In this document: piece after piece, positions 44,180-55,829 of the stretch | Numbering within the stretch: the stretch's first letter is position 1 | Layout of the letters: every line of letters starts with the position of its first letter | DNA from: Mesodorylaimus sp. YZB2_4 | Lineage: Eukaryota; Nematoda; Enoplea; Dorylaimida; Dorylaimidae | Reading direction: 5' to 3' | Length of the DNA: 64,000 bases | Assembly (NCBI GenBank): GCA_030248295.1 | Contig: JASANH010000661.1 | Coordinates: forward strand, 1-64,000 | Notes under the pieces: model-generated | Database searches by the model: none | What the model was told of the DNA's origin: nothing | Seen by the model: the letters and a program-made list of their open reading frames with translations, nothing else | Made by a program: the position numbers and the translations under genes

Positions 44180-47100
44180 GGGAAGAAAAATAGGCTGTGC
44201 ATCTCGGGTGTACACTAGATGTTCTATGCTGATAGAGTACACTGAGGCGCCTATTACACGTACATACGCTTTTAATAGAATCGGTGGAGCGAGAGACAAA
44301 GTGATAGCACTAGCGCTGCTGTATGTGCCATCAAAAACATGACCAAGAGTAGTCAGCAAGTATTACTGTACCACAGAGATTCCGATATGCATCAAAGCAG
44401 AACTTTTTGGCCAGCGGTGAACTCCCATTTTCAAGTACGCAGTGGCTGGTACCATCTGGTCAGCAGGTCGGAAACAATTTATGCTGTATAAGCCCCACTC
44501 ATCGGTCCCTGCTTTGTTCTTTTTATTTGGCTCCCATCGCATCACGCAAATCAATCGGAAAGTTCGCAGTTGTGACAGCAGCTTTAGTAGTGAACAGCAT
44601 TTTTGCGAAGTGTGGGCTTTATAAAAAGTGCACTGGTTTAAAAAATGGACAACACTAGTACTCAAATACTATGGGCTTCCTCACTACAGCAGGCCTTTTG
44701 AAATAAAAACAATAAGTCCGCTTTCCCCCCCCCCCCCCCAAACCCTAGCCGAAACAGTTGGAAAGATAAAAAAGAAGCAGTCAGTTACTTGAACCAGGTA
44801 ACTTACTTACAAGTCACCCTTTTTAGGAGAAAATGACTGGTCTGACGGGAGTCAGAGCGACGATTCTTCTGGGGGTGGGGAGGGGGGGGGGTCTTCTCAC
44901 TTATGCCCTGTGAAATTGTTTGTGTACTGTATACCTTGGCTCAAGGGCACAAACACTGTATACAACCTAGCATCCTCATATCAAAGGCATGCTGACTATT
45001 GGCCAGCAACGACAGAAAAGAGTTCTACAAAAGGCAGAATAACCTTGAGGCGTGTGAGAAGGGCGCAGTAAATGCCGGGATACCCGTTCTCGTGCTCGTA
45101 AAGCTCTTGTGAGTTTCATGTGGTTTTCATTAGGCACGTCTTACGTGTATGGCAAGAAATGGAAAAGCGAGCGGCTAAATCGATAACCAGACCCGTCCTC
45201 CCCAAGAACAACTTCTGAACAGGAATTTTCATTCGGTGAGAGCGTTTCGTTGTCCAACTGAAAGCGAGCTGCCACAAGACACGCTGCTTTCTCTGCTATT
45301 TTTAGACATGGATCTTTTGCAATATCAGCAATATCAGCTGATATTGCTTTCCTCCTGCCACTGGTTCACGATCAGTGCATGCAAAATATGTAACATCTAG
45401 TCAGCATACATGGGTGGCTCAATAGTGCTGATTGGCAGACTTATTTCTTATAACTACATACTCGCACCTCAACGTGTCAGGTTCTGAGTCGACTTGTCTC
45501 GGAAAGAACAGTGAAACTAGAATAGGCAAGAGAGCGAGGATACAAATGGGGACTGCCTCATGTGGGGCTCGTAACTATTTAGCGCGTGATACCCACTTTT
45601 AGCAAAAGGACGCGTTTCCCATTTGCATGCATGGAACCGGTTGTGCGTAGTACGACTGGGTCCATATTACTGGAGGGAGTGGCATCACGACAATAACCCA
45701 GAGCAGCAAAACAAGCCTTTTGATGTAGGTCATGGCTGAAACATCATCCTGACGGGTGGCTCTCCCAGCTGCCGGCTCCGTGCAGAGTATCCATGGCCAG
45801 TTGAGTCGCTACACGGTGTATTTTACCCGTGCACAGCCTCAGCACCATTAGAGTTGATCGACTTGACTGTCAGGATGAGACGATCGACTCGCGCTGTTTT
45901 TTTTCTCGACACTGATCGCAAGCAAACTTGCTGAACGGTAAGCAAGCTACGGCATTGTATATTTACAGTGCGCCAGATTAATCGAATCTTTGTTCCATCC
46001 ATCCATGGCATTGATATCCATCGATTAGTACTCATGGAAGAGTATCAATCTACCAACCGTCCAGGAATGCTGGTTTCAACACTGATCATGCAGCTTCATT
46101 TATCGACTTCCCTATAGTCGGCCCAGGAAAACAAGAAGACTGGCCCGTCTGCTTTGAGATAATAAGAGGGGGGAGAGGGTCAGATAGAGAAATATTAGAT
46201 ATGGAAAACTGAACGCGGATAAAAGCATAGCATAACATAATAAAACACGGGCAACATTTTGTGTCAACTGTCCACTCCCCGAAAGCAACCAGAAACACCA
46301 ATGATCTGCGTCTACACAATAGCGGGATAGGAAGTATATTAGCTCGCACAGTAGAGTGATACCTACTGATTCGCATCTTTTATCATGACCACCCTTAATT
46401 TGTCACTTTGTGACCATAAAAGATATGAAAAGCAGTCCTACAGTAGTGAATTCATGTACCGAAATAGTGGGCGAGATTATGTTCCAGTGTGTCCTCTATT
46501 TACGATTAGAGCGTCTGCACTTAATAGCCAATCTCAGCATTTTCAGTCCACTCACGATCAGTGTATAGTCAAACTTACAATTAGTGTTCGATCAGGAATG
46601 CACCCGTCCGCATGACGAGCAGCAGGTGTTACACGCACAAACTCGTTGTGGTCCACGAGAGTCCCAGCTACGCACATGCATGTCAATCGGTCAAACAGCA
46701 GCTACGAAGAATCTGAACTGCCTGTGGTGACTCACAAGTACAAATTGCATGACCGTCTGCTTGTAGGCTGGTTCTTTCAAAACCTCAACTCTTTTAGCAT
46801 ACCGACAACTCGTCATATTGACATTCATCGCGAAACCAGAAAATGGACATCTGGCTCGAGTTTCGTTTTCCCGCTGCAAATCCATTGCCCGACTCACAGA
46901 AGTAGAATCGTCAAGTTTCTTTGACTTTGGATCAATGCCAGCCAAAGGCTAATGCATTGCATAAAACAAGTACTTCTCGTGTCAACTTCTCCCTCTCTTT
47001 GCTTCCCGTCTGTACCCCCTATTGGCCTCGTTATAGGCTCTTCAAAGTTGGAGATAAACTTGATTAGTCAAGAGATGCCGACCTCGGCCACTTGTAGGAA

Positions 47101-48355
47101 AATAGTGTCAGCGCCAGTCCCTACTTGAATGTTATCTAGTCAAGGGGAAAGTGCCGAAAAAATTCATTTTGAGAAAGCGGCAAAGAACTTTACATTTATT
47201 GATCATTGACGGGGTGGCTGTTGACGCTCTAAAAGATGAAACGGTCCCGTCTTGCGCGTCTCTCGTAAGTAGGGAAGAAGACTCATCGACTGGAGAAGTT
47301 TGAACGAGGACGGCTTGTTGGACTGAAGCTAAGCGAGGGCACTCGTCTCCGCCTCTGGCTGATGGACACGCGCATATGGGACTCTTAGAAAGTGCAGTGA
47401 CGTTTGTGACAGTATGTAACTTATTAATTGAATACGTTCACTTGGTTGGCCACTCGCCGATCGTGCCATATAATTTTATGTCCTAGCCGCTCGGCGGAAA
47501 CTGCCTTCAAAACTGTTGTCGATTTCGGGTCCGACACGAGTGGCAAAAACGAGAGTGACGCGAGCATGACAAGGGGACTTAGGACTTAGGTGGGCTTTAT
47601 AAAACGGGTCGCGCGAATAAGTTATCGGCCTTATAAATCGATGTTATGAAGGCTCACTTATTAGGTTATTAATACACGCAATGTCGAAGAGGGCCCGATT
47701 GAAGGCGGACAGTATAGCAGCAGAGGCGACGTATTCCTCCCGCTGCTTACTTACATTAGCCGGGACAACGAGGACGAGCAAAGGGTCGTGTCGTGCCGTG
47801 GAAATGGGAGAATGAAGAACAAATGAGTAGAGGACTCGAGAGACGGCGGGAGGTTGTCGCCTTCGAACGAGCAGTCCACACAGGCGCCACCAACTGTCGA
47901 TAAAGTGCGAAAATGGATTGCGCGACAGATTGAAATGGAATTCTCGCCAGTCTCCTTTGTTGCCATACAAAATCTCCGCCCCTCTTTTATTAGGCGAATA
48001 CCGAATTAGGAATATACGGAGTCCGTCTGCCTCCTTCCTGTCTCCCTTCCATAAAACCTCTATCCCTTCCTGTCCCCGCACTCACACCGTGAGCGCAGCT
48101 GTCACTTGCGATCATATACCCTCTCCTTATTCGCTTTGCCCGTTCTCACCCCGCTTTTTCAATGTTTTTCTTCTCTTTTTCAGACCCCATTTGAACGAGA
48201 ATCGGGTGTTAGGCTCGTCTTCGTTGACACATATCTTGTCCTGATCGGCTTGGCCATCTCGACTACGCCTCTTGTAACACTGACGCGGGATTACCTACTG
48301 AATGTATCGGTTCAATGGTCAGCGATGTACGACTCGCCATTTCTAATCTTCGTCG
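44180..48355. other. Long non-coding stretch before the Ly6 gene
   Basis: No supported exon. Poly-C and poly-G tracts lie near 44727-44739 and 44876-44890. A perfect 20-bp palindrome lies at 45328-45347. 47.9-48.36 kb is pyrimidine-rich and may be 5' UTR or intron of the Ly6 gene (a ctctttttcag acceptor lies at about 48173-48183). Confidence 0.45.
45328..45347. repeat. Perfect 20-bp palindrome
   Basis: gcaatatcagctgatattgc is its own reverse complement. The left half is also repeated directly just upstream (gcaatatca at 45319). Confidence 0.95.
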
Positions 48356-48360
48356 TGAAA

Positions 48361-49163
48361 ATGGCCTGCAAGTATTTGCATTCTGTGACTTGGCGCCGTG
48401 ACTATTTGGTAATAGGATTGATTCACTTATGGTTCAATATTTCCTTGTCGGAAGCGGCTTCTGTGATTGCTTGCGATGGATTCGGAAAGAAAATGTGCTA
48501 CAGTTGCGCCAGTGATTACGCTAAAGCCGATTGGCACGACACCTATGAACATTCGTTCGCCTTGCCAGCTAATTTTAGCTACTTTTGCAATAATCCAGGA
48601 GCCGGAAGGGATCGATTACAATTGGTTCCTTGCCAGAGTAGTTGTGTCACATTCGTCGATCCGCAGTTCGTATTCGGTAAGCTCTGTACTTACTTATGCC
48701 AGGCGAGGGTGTGGGCTGAGGGTCCCTGCCGCGTTTCACGTCAGATGTTTGCCCCAATTATGGTATTATTAATACATCTCCTTATCAGCACAGCAAGATA
48801 GTGATCGTGCGAAAATGACGTCAGAGCAGTCTTTTTCGTCCCATTTTAGCTGTTCGAGTCGGTCAACATTACATTCGAGGTTGTCTGGACACCATGTTCA
48901 AATCATCTCATAGCAAACATCTGGTACAAAGGATGTTCGCCGCGGCGCCAGTCGAAGTCGAGCAATGCCGACCCGTGCCTAGAACGGATTTATTTAATAG
49001 TGTCAATGTGAGGGCAGATAATGTCACAGTGTGCGTATGTGCATGCGATAAGTGCAATGTGCACCCACATCGAATGGCAGATACGAATGATAGTCCTGGG
49101 CATTCGGGCATGATTTCCGGGGCACTTATCATTGCTGTAATTGTGCTACGATGGGTACGATAA
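48361..49163 (+). CDS. Ly6/three-finger-domain protein, probably GPI-anchored
   Basis: Exon 48361-48676 (aaaATGg start, gtaagc donor) and exon 48850-49163 (attttag acceptor, TAA) join in phase to give 209 residues. An N-terminal hydrophobic stretch (DYLVIGLIHLWFNISLSEAA) serves as signal peptide. The mature part has the cysteine pattern of extracellular Ly6/quiver-type proteins: KKMCYSCASDYAK near the start, LVPCQSSCVTFVD in the middle, YIRGCLDTMF with the RGC typical of arthropod Ly6 proteins, and VTVCVCACDKCNVHPH as the closing Cys-Cys-x4-5-Cys-Asn element. A C-terminal hydrophobic stretch (MISGALIIAVIVLRWVR) after small residues suggests GPI anchoring. Insect relatives regulate channels and receptors or septate junctions. 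The exact paralogue cannot be named. A longer in-frame upstream ATG exists but lies before a likely acceptor. Confidence 0.72.
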
Positions 49164-49169
49164 GAGGAG

Positions 49170-49830
49170 GATTCGTGTGCTGGACGTTTATATACCTGTA
49201 TATTGTCAATACTTTAATAAGGGCATATCGTTTTGGCTTCTGATTTGACTTTTGTCGAATAAGCCAGGAATGTGGCAAATGCAATTTGTGTGACCCTGGT
49301 GAGAGGAGTTCAGTCTACAGTTGCAATTTAGATCACTAGGATGTCGTGGCCTGTCATGTCTGATGTCTGATGCCTCGTACTGGCTTGCCTGCAGTGACTT
49401 GTCGTCATCTATTTCTTTGAACGCTAGCGGCGGCCCCTGCTTCTGGATCAAGGACTGCTATCCTTTATGCGCCAACATCAAGATGGGACTTGGAAGAATC
49501 GTAAATACATTGCTCACCAGAGACTTAACAATTCATGGTGTTCTAACAACTAGCTAGTGGTCTAGCAAGTCTGGGTATATGATGAGTTCAAGAGATACTC
49601 TCTGGCTGTGGCACAGTTTACGTGTGGGCAAAATGGACAACAGGCTCGAATTCGCGTGCCGAAACACCCGTACTCTTGGCAATTTGCTATCCTTCCACCA
49701 TCCTCAATATAACCCATGCAAAACGGTCAGACATTTTGTCCTATATTATTGATTACTCTCCCCTCCCCCCAAAACCAAAACTTTCCTTCCCCGCTTCTTT
49801 TATGGTCGAGAATCAAGCAGAATGATCTCA
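49170..49830. other. Intergenic, no supported gene
   Basis: It probably includes the 3' UTR of the Ly6 gene; taataa-like signals lie near 49213. Nothing else was recognised. Confidence 0.45.
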
Positions 49831-49959
49831 TGCTCTACACTGTACTTTCTGTACTTTTTACGCGGAATTGATTAAGAAAGCGTGCGCTCCAATTTCTATT
49901 TAGAAGACACATGACAACAGAAGCTAATTGAAAAGGCAATCGATACAAATGGGCTCGTT

Positions 49960-50403
49960 TGATCATAAAATCAACGATTCCACAAAATACGTTCTTAATC
50001 CTCGTCTTAATCACGCACGCCCGAGGCGTCTTTGAACACTTTTGTGACTTCAAATTTGCCGTTTGTCGCGTAGCGGAAAGTGCGCACTGGGGTGGGATCA
50101 GTCGCCACTTATCCTTGGCCTCTTCTTCCAGTGCCAATGTGCCGATGTATTTGAGATAGTTGGCCACGTTCTTCATTCGCTCGTCATCGCGAGGGGGTTG
50201 CTTGAGGGGGACTTGGCAGGCCGTGTCCACGAAAGGGGCGCGTGGGCCATCAGTCGACGGGCTGCCCAATTTTTCTTAAAATGGATGCACTGGGTGTCGG
50301 TTAGCTCTGCCGCATACACGGCCAGGGACTTACGGTGAGGACGAGAGTTCTGGTTGAGAATATACTTCATCGCTTTTTCGACTCGGCTGTAGAAGCTTTG
50401 CAT
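49960..50403 (-). CDS. Possible coding region, unrecognised, two frames
   Basis: On the minus strand SRVEKAMKYILNQNSRPHRK and AELTDTQCIHFKKNWAARRL (50403 leftward) run in one frame. PPRDDERMKNVANYLKYIGT and LEEEAKDKWRLIPP follow in another frame from about 50230. Both stretches have protein-like composition, suggesting one coding region with a frame slip or a short intron. No family was recognised. Confidence 0.28.
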
Positions 50404-50775
50404 ACTTTCGCCAGCTCCAAGTTGTCCTGGTCATCGAAGGCCTAGAAAACGGAGTACAGTATCAAGTGGAGTGGAGCTGTCTCTTTTCTGTCCCCCCCAT
50501 ACTCTTGTTCCATGCCAGTCAATCTGTGCGGAAACCAGGCGGAAATCATAACTCCACGTGAAATTGTACCCTTTTTGTATCCGCGTCGGGGCAGCGGATA
50601 CATGGATCCACTGTGGAACCATGATGGAATTGTCAGAATTTGTAGTGTGGATGTAAATGTGCTCATTAGTATCGCTCGTGTGTTTATTCGAGCCGGTTCA
50701 AAGAAAAAATGCGCATAAAATGCGTGCCCCACCTGTCAAGTAGCGGGCGACTGTTTGAAGGCAACGCAGTGAAGG

Positions 50776-50885
50776 CACACCGACGGCACACCGACGGCAC
50801 ACCGACGGCACACCGACGGCACACCGACGGCACACCGACGGCACACCGACGGCACCCCGACGGCACACCGACGGCACACAGACGG
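50776..50885 (+). repeat. 11-bp minisatellite, 10 units (cacaccgacgg)
   Basis: Ten consecutive 11-bp units with changes only in units 8 (cacccc) and 10 (cacaca). Because 11 is not a multiple of 3, a frame read through it cycles through an 11-residue repeat. Confidence 0.95.
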
Positions 50886-50959
50886 GTCGTGGCGAACAAT
50901 GTCTACCGCTTCAATCGGAAGAGAACGAAAGAAGCTCCCTTCTTCGAGACTGCCCAGTA

Positions 50960-51547
50960 GGTAAGTGAGTCCGCGGGGGTCTTGAGCTCACGCACTGGCA
51001 TTCTCGTCTTCTCAGGAGCGTCGCGTCTCGATGATGTACCTGCCGCGAAGAGGTTCTCTCGCCGGAGGCGAAGTGGCCCCCGACGTGTCAGTTCAAGCGG
51101 TCGGTTTGGCGTGTCGTCGCAACAGTGGCATAGTCTACATACTTCGTCTTGCTGGTCAGACGATTCGGTCTCTGCGAGGTCATCCGTGTCGCCAACGCTC
51201 GAAGCTTGACCGTCCTGATCAGCGCCTGCACGCCCCGAAGCGTCCGACTGTGGCTGCCTAAGATAAGGCTGTCGGAAACGACCGAGCTGCGGCCAGAATT
51301 GGAACAGTTAGGAATGCGAACGTGGTTCTCGCCGAGCCTGAGTCGAGTCATGGACGACAAAAGGAACCCGCTGTTCATCAACGAGATGCCCCACCAAAAT
51401 GTCGTGCGCTTCAACGAGGACGGAGACATCTCGGAACAAGCTAGGCGGCCGAGAAGGAGAATCCAGAGTCGACTTCGATCAAGGTCCGATGATACCAGCC
51501 CTTTATTTTCATCTTCCGCCACGACGCCACTGACGCCTTCTGGCTGA
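50960..51547 (+). CDS. Possible coding exons, unrecognised basic/Ser-rich protein
   Basis: A strong donor-like agtag|gtaagt lies near 50960 and an acceptor-like cgtcttctcag near 51015. After it one frame reads RFSRRRRSGPRRVSSSGRFG, and from about 51230 another reads LEQLGMRTWFSPSLSRVMDD, INEMPHQNVVRFNEDGDISE and a basic C terminus before TGA at 51545-51547. The second part has convincingly non-random composition. A frame change near 51.2 kb must be explained by an intron or an indel. Function unknown. Confidence 0.3.
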
Positions 51548-51839
51548 TCGGCAGTTCGTCTCGTCCCATCTATCCAAGCAAGTGATCTGTGATCCATATC
51601 CTACGCTCTCGCCGTGACTTGTCGTCTGCTCTGTGATCTAGCCCTGATGCTTTTGTATGCTTGTCCATACTTACGCGACGTAAAGAGAAATGACAGTCGT
51701 TCGAAGCAATTTCTAATGTGACTGTTTTTGCCCATGTGATCGACCACTTCGAACGTGACCGCCGAATCCGAGATCGAAGTTCGCAGATTCGACTTTTGTA
51801 CAGGTTCGGCAGGTGGTACGGTGGCGATCTTTTTGGGTG

Positions 51840-51915
51840 CCTATGTCAAATTCCTGTTTCAGCCCGCCACAAGCGCATTCAATCATCGTCAAAGCCACCA
51901 CAGCTTTTCCAAGCT
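51840..51915 (-). pseudogene. Fragment related to the one-TM exon at 27729-27970
   Basis: The minus-strand frame reads KAVVALTMIECACGGLKQEF. The other exon has FIMALAMIGCACGVKKAEK. About 26 of 33 bases over the core agree. The frame continues to a stop near 51713 without similarity. It could be a distant paralogous exon or a relic. Confidence 0.35.
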
Positions 51916-52586
51916 ATCGAACTGTTAGATTGGGACGGCGACTGACAGGTTTTCAACTCACCAGAAGAAATCAGGTTGAAACCCTAGGACAGACCAGGGC
52001 TAATTAGAGGACGGCTCAAGCCAAAGGAACTACCCACGTAGTCCAAGGACACTTCGTGATGAGCTTCACTCACACACACACCAAGGCCGTGGGCAATCGA
52101 TTTGGAAAGCAACCGCACGTGTCAGCAATCAAAGGGGTTCTGACGGACCTGAGCCCAAAGCGGCTGTGATAAATTGATATTATTTGCTGCATTACCCAAA
52201 GCAAGGATTTCAATTCCTATTGACTTTGATCTCGCGCAACTATGACTAATGTTGATGAGGCTAATCTGTCTGTAGCCTAATATGTTGACAAATTTGTAAG
52301 TTTCTGATCATCTATTGGGTCAGGCTACCTTGCACTGTCACGCTGTTAATCACAAAACCACTGGAACTGCAGCATGTGCCGAAGTGAACTCGTTGTGTTA
52401 TTTTAGCAGACAAACTGAATTTCTTATCCAAGGCACATAATATGGGCCCCATGTTCAACCCACTGCAGCGATTATGAGCCAGATAACTGATATTAATTCG
52501 GTTCACACCATACATCTGCCTCACGATCAATACTACATAGGACATTGCTGCATACAGCACAGCACAGTGTACCCTTATGTCTCTTT

Positions 52587-55500
52587 TCATACGTCTTCAC
52601 ACGGGTCACTATGACCATCATCGTCCTCAGACGTAACGCAAGTGGAAGATTCAAAGGCAGCCACATCGGTAAACTCCGTTACCGAACTCAGCCTACTGCC
52701 TGGTATTCCGGGTGAGAGTAAGTGAGAATCATAATCTTCATCAACCAGTGCAGGCCGCTTTCTTCCTCGTCCTCTGTATTCGAATGGAACATCATTGCTG
52801 TTCTGTCCATCTAGCGACCATTGCGGTATCCTCTGCGGACTCAGCATCTCCCCATCGACATCTGACTGTGAGTGGTCATCCTCGGAATCCAACATTATCT
52901 TTCCTGTACCCGGTTCCAGGAACTGTTTTTTCGACCCTGAAAAGCGAGGACACCGCATTTACCCTTGCCCGAAGGACATCAAAAGAGTCAATTTCCTCCT
53001 CTTGCCGGAAAGCTTATATCGAGACCCTCTTGATATTGGCTGCACATTCCAAGTAGGAAATTGCTTATACAAAAGTCAATATCTTTAAAACCACGTTCGC
53101 AGTATTGATCGAAACAGGCCGGCTGACCTTTTATGGTAATTCTTTCCTGTTATTACATCCTCCATGTCATCCATCAAAGCAAAGCGCTCATTTAACTTCC
53201 TTTTCAGTCACGCGGGGGCATAAACGGAAAACATGAACCTACCTGTCTGAGACTGATTAGGCCTGGCCTGCCTTCGAACCCTGTCCCCTTTGCTTCGTCG
53301 ATTTTGAGCAGGTGAACTGGAAAAGGCGAATGGATTGAATTTACGAGTCCATAAACGGATTATATCAAAGGAGTCGATGCCGTGTGAATCGGAGAGGAGC
53401 TCGTTGCGAGTGCCATCACTTTCCACACCTCGAACACCCGCACCACCAATCTGTTTTGGTAAGTAATCGAAGAAGCTAGCCAGCGAAGTGCTGGCTGAAT
53501 GGACTGGCGATGCGTTCAACGAGGCGGATGAAGAAGGTGGTTGCAGGCTGATTGCTTTAGTGCGTTTCCTTCTTCTCCTTCCCCCAGTCCCTCGCCGTCC
53601 GATTTGACGCCTGCAAACTAGCCTTGTGATCCGTTTTCGGATTGACTTGTTCATGAATCCATAAATGAGAGGATTAACTATGGCTGATAAGGAATTGATA
53701 AAATAACACACGAAAGCCAGTGCATTCGATGAAGTGCCAGCGATCGAGCAACTAGCCCATATCAACATGGCACCCCAGCACAAAGAATAAGAGCAAAGTA
53801 GAACCAACAATGTCCTCCTGGCTTTAGCAGGGCTACTGTAAGTGACCACGATCCACGGCAGTTTGTGTTTTAACTTTGTTGGGCTTCGGTGCAGCAACGG
53901 CTCATCTACCGTGGGCGAAGGCTGTCCGCTGGCTTCAGCCAATTCTACACCGGATGAAGCGATCTGGTGGGCGATACTGTAGTGCTGAAAACGGGCCGCC
54001 AAGTAGACGTATGTGTAGCACACTACCATGATCAGCAGGGGGATGAATACTACTCCAACAAAGAATACCAAGGTGTAGATGGGATGTTGCCCCCATGAGA
54101 TACTGCAGACGAACAGGGACGGGTGATAGGCGAATGATGACCAGCCACAAAGTGGAGCTCCCGTCATCAGAATAGAAAGGATCCAACCACCAATGAGCAT
54201 GCACAGTGCTCGGAATGAGCTGATTTCTTGATGATACTTGAGTGGCTTTACAATAGCATGGTACCTGAAAAATAAAATGTATCTAGATATTTTGATTTTG
54301 CTTTTGGGAAAGTCACTGGCATGTCAGGTTGAGTTGTTTTGTAGCTTCGTCTTATATGTATTCTCGCAATCAGCCCTTATTTCTTCTAGTGCTGGCTTAG
54401 CAGCCATCAAGTTCGGTCACGAATGAAATATGATAAGGTGCAGGAGATACGTGGCCGCTGTTACCCTTGGTTCTTGTCTGTTTACCGTGCTTTGTGTTCG
54501 CCTGTGCCTCAAATTTGCACAAGCTAGGCATTAACTATTCAAGTTCCATTTCACTTCAGTTGCACATATTTTCTGCCTTATGTGCGCTGCAATCACGAAC
54601 GTCCAATTCGCTATAAGAACTGGTCCCCTTCTCCATTTGGCATCCCTTTACTCGCTCCTATTCAATACTTACCGACGAACCTACCCTTTCAGCAACATCG
54701 ATCATTTTATCGTATTCAAGATGGTAAAAGGACACCTCAAACCTCAACTCTCAAACAAACGCAAAAGCCTGAGGGGGCATCCATGAACAAGTATTCCTAA
54801 GAAGCAACCTACGAGCTCATAAAAGTTTAAACACCAGGTCTGGTTTATCTAGGAAGGAGCGGGCAGATTTGATAGGCACGTGAAGCATCGAATCCAAATT
54901 TCTCAAGGTTGATAAGTACGGGAAAATTTATCATCATTAATCGATAGCTAACATGGTATAGTAGTGGGAAAACCTAGCTTATCTTAGTTTTCCGTTCACC
55001 ACCCCATTCAATCAGGCAACGTCGAAACCTACGGTAGGCACATTAGAATCCTTTTAAATAGATAATGAACACATAGCTTTGCTTTGCTGAGATTAGCAAA
55101 ACCACCCCAAAAAAAACCGAACTGCTCTCCTCTTTCTGCTTATGTAAACTGAACCATCCAACCTCTGTCCTTACAATCAGTTCCAATTTCATCACGGGCA
55201 TAGGACTAGACTCGACACGAAATGCGTGACCAGTCCATATTTAGGATTAAAAATCAGGTTTCTTTTCGTGACAGAATTTGATTTGGGTCCGATTTCTTTC
55301 TCACCTATCAAAAATCTACTCCTCGAAATTGAAGTAAGAATAGTCATTATTGCCTCACCTGTCATAGGCGATCATGGCCAAAGTTAGATTGCTGTTGACT
55401 CCGACTAGTAAATGCAGAAAAGCGCTTGTTTGGCATGTGAATGCTCCCCATGACCACGTATCTGATGCACCAGCCGCAATTAACATGGGTAAGGAAAAAA

Positions 55501-55732
55501 TTGCATTTATGAAATTGGACAAAGTCAGGCTGAAAAGGAATTGATTGCCAGCCGAAGATGCGAATCGTCGTTTTCTGGCCAAACAATACATGATCAAGCC
55601 ATTGAGGGACGTGGCCAATATTAAGGATAGTACCAAAAAGGCCAATTGAAGCACCTTGCTACTTAAGTCGGTCACTGACTCCTTCGAAATTGAAGAGGAA
55701 TGAGCTATTGCCGGGTGATGATATCCGAACAT
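52587..55732 (-). CDS. Class A (rhodopsin-like) orphan GPCR, GPR161-like features
   Basis: Three exons join in phase: 55732-55359 (gtgagg donor), 54264-53243 (tttttcag acceptor, gtaggt donor) and 52936-52587 (cttttcag acceptor, TGA), giving 581 residues. The ATG at 55732-55730 (gcagcaATG) precedes a short N-terminus; an in-frame ATG 30 codons upstream is an alternative. TM1 holds Asn44 (1.50). TM2 reads FLFSLTLSNFINA, with Asn73 where nearly all class A receptors have Asp 2.50. The TM3 end is YDRYHAIVKPL (the DRY motif spans the first junction). The TM4-5 region LCGWSSFAYHPSLFVCSISW and TM5 PLLIMVVCYTYVYLAARF resemble GPR161. TM6 has LLCSYSLCWGAML, lacking the CWxP proline. TM7 has VNPLIYGFMNKSIRKR (NPxxY intact). 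The long Ser/acidic tail (DSEDDHSQSDVDGE) may be a phosphorylation/arrestin site. The ligand cannot be inferred. Confidence 0.88.
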
Positions 55733-55829
55733 TGCTGCCACTGTTCGTAGGTCCGAATCAGGACCTTGGGAAACACGGATCGTAGAGCGACAAGAAGCTG
55801 CACTGCACAAGCGGCCAACCACTAGCTAG

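Noticed and set aside
55732..55822. Upstream in-frame Met as the GPCR start
   Set aside because: The intervening residues (CSAASCRSTIRVSQ) look untranslated; the ATG at 55730-55732 has a better context and gives a normal short N terminus. It cannot be excluded without a transcript.
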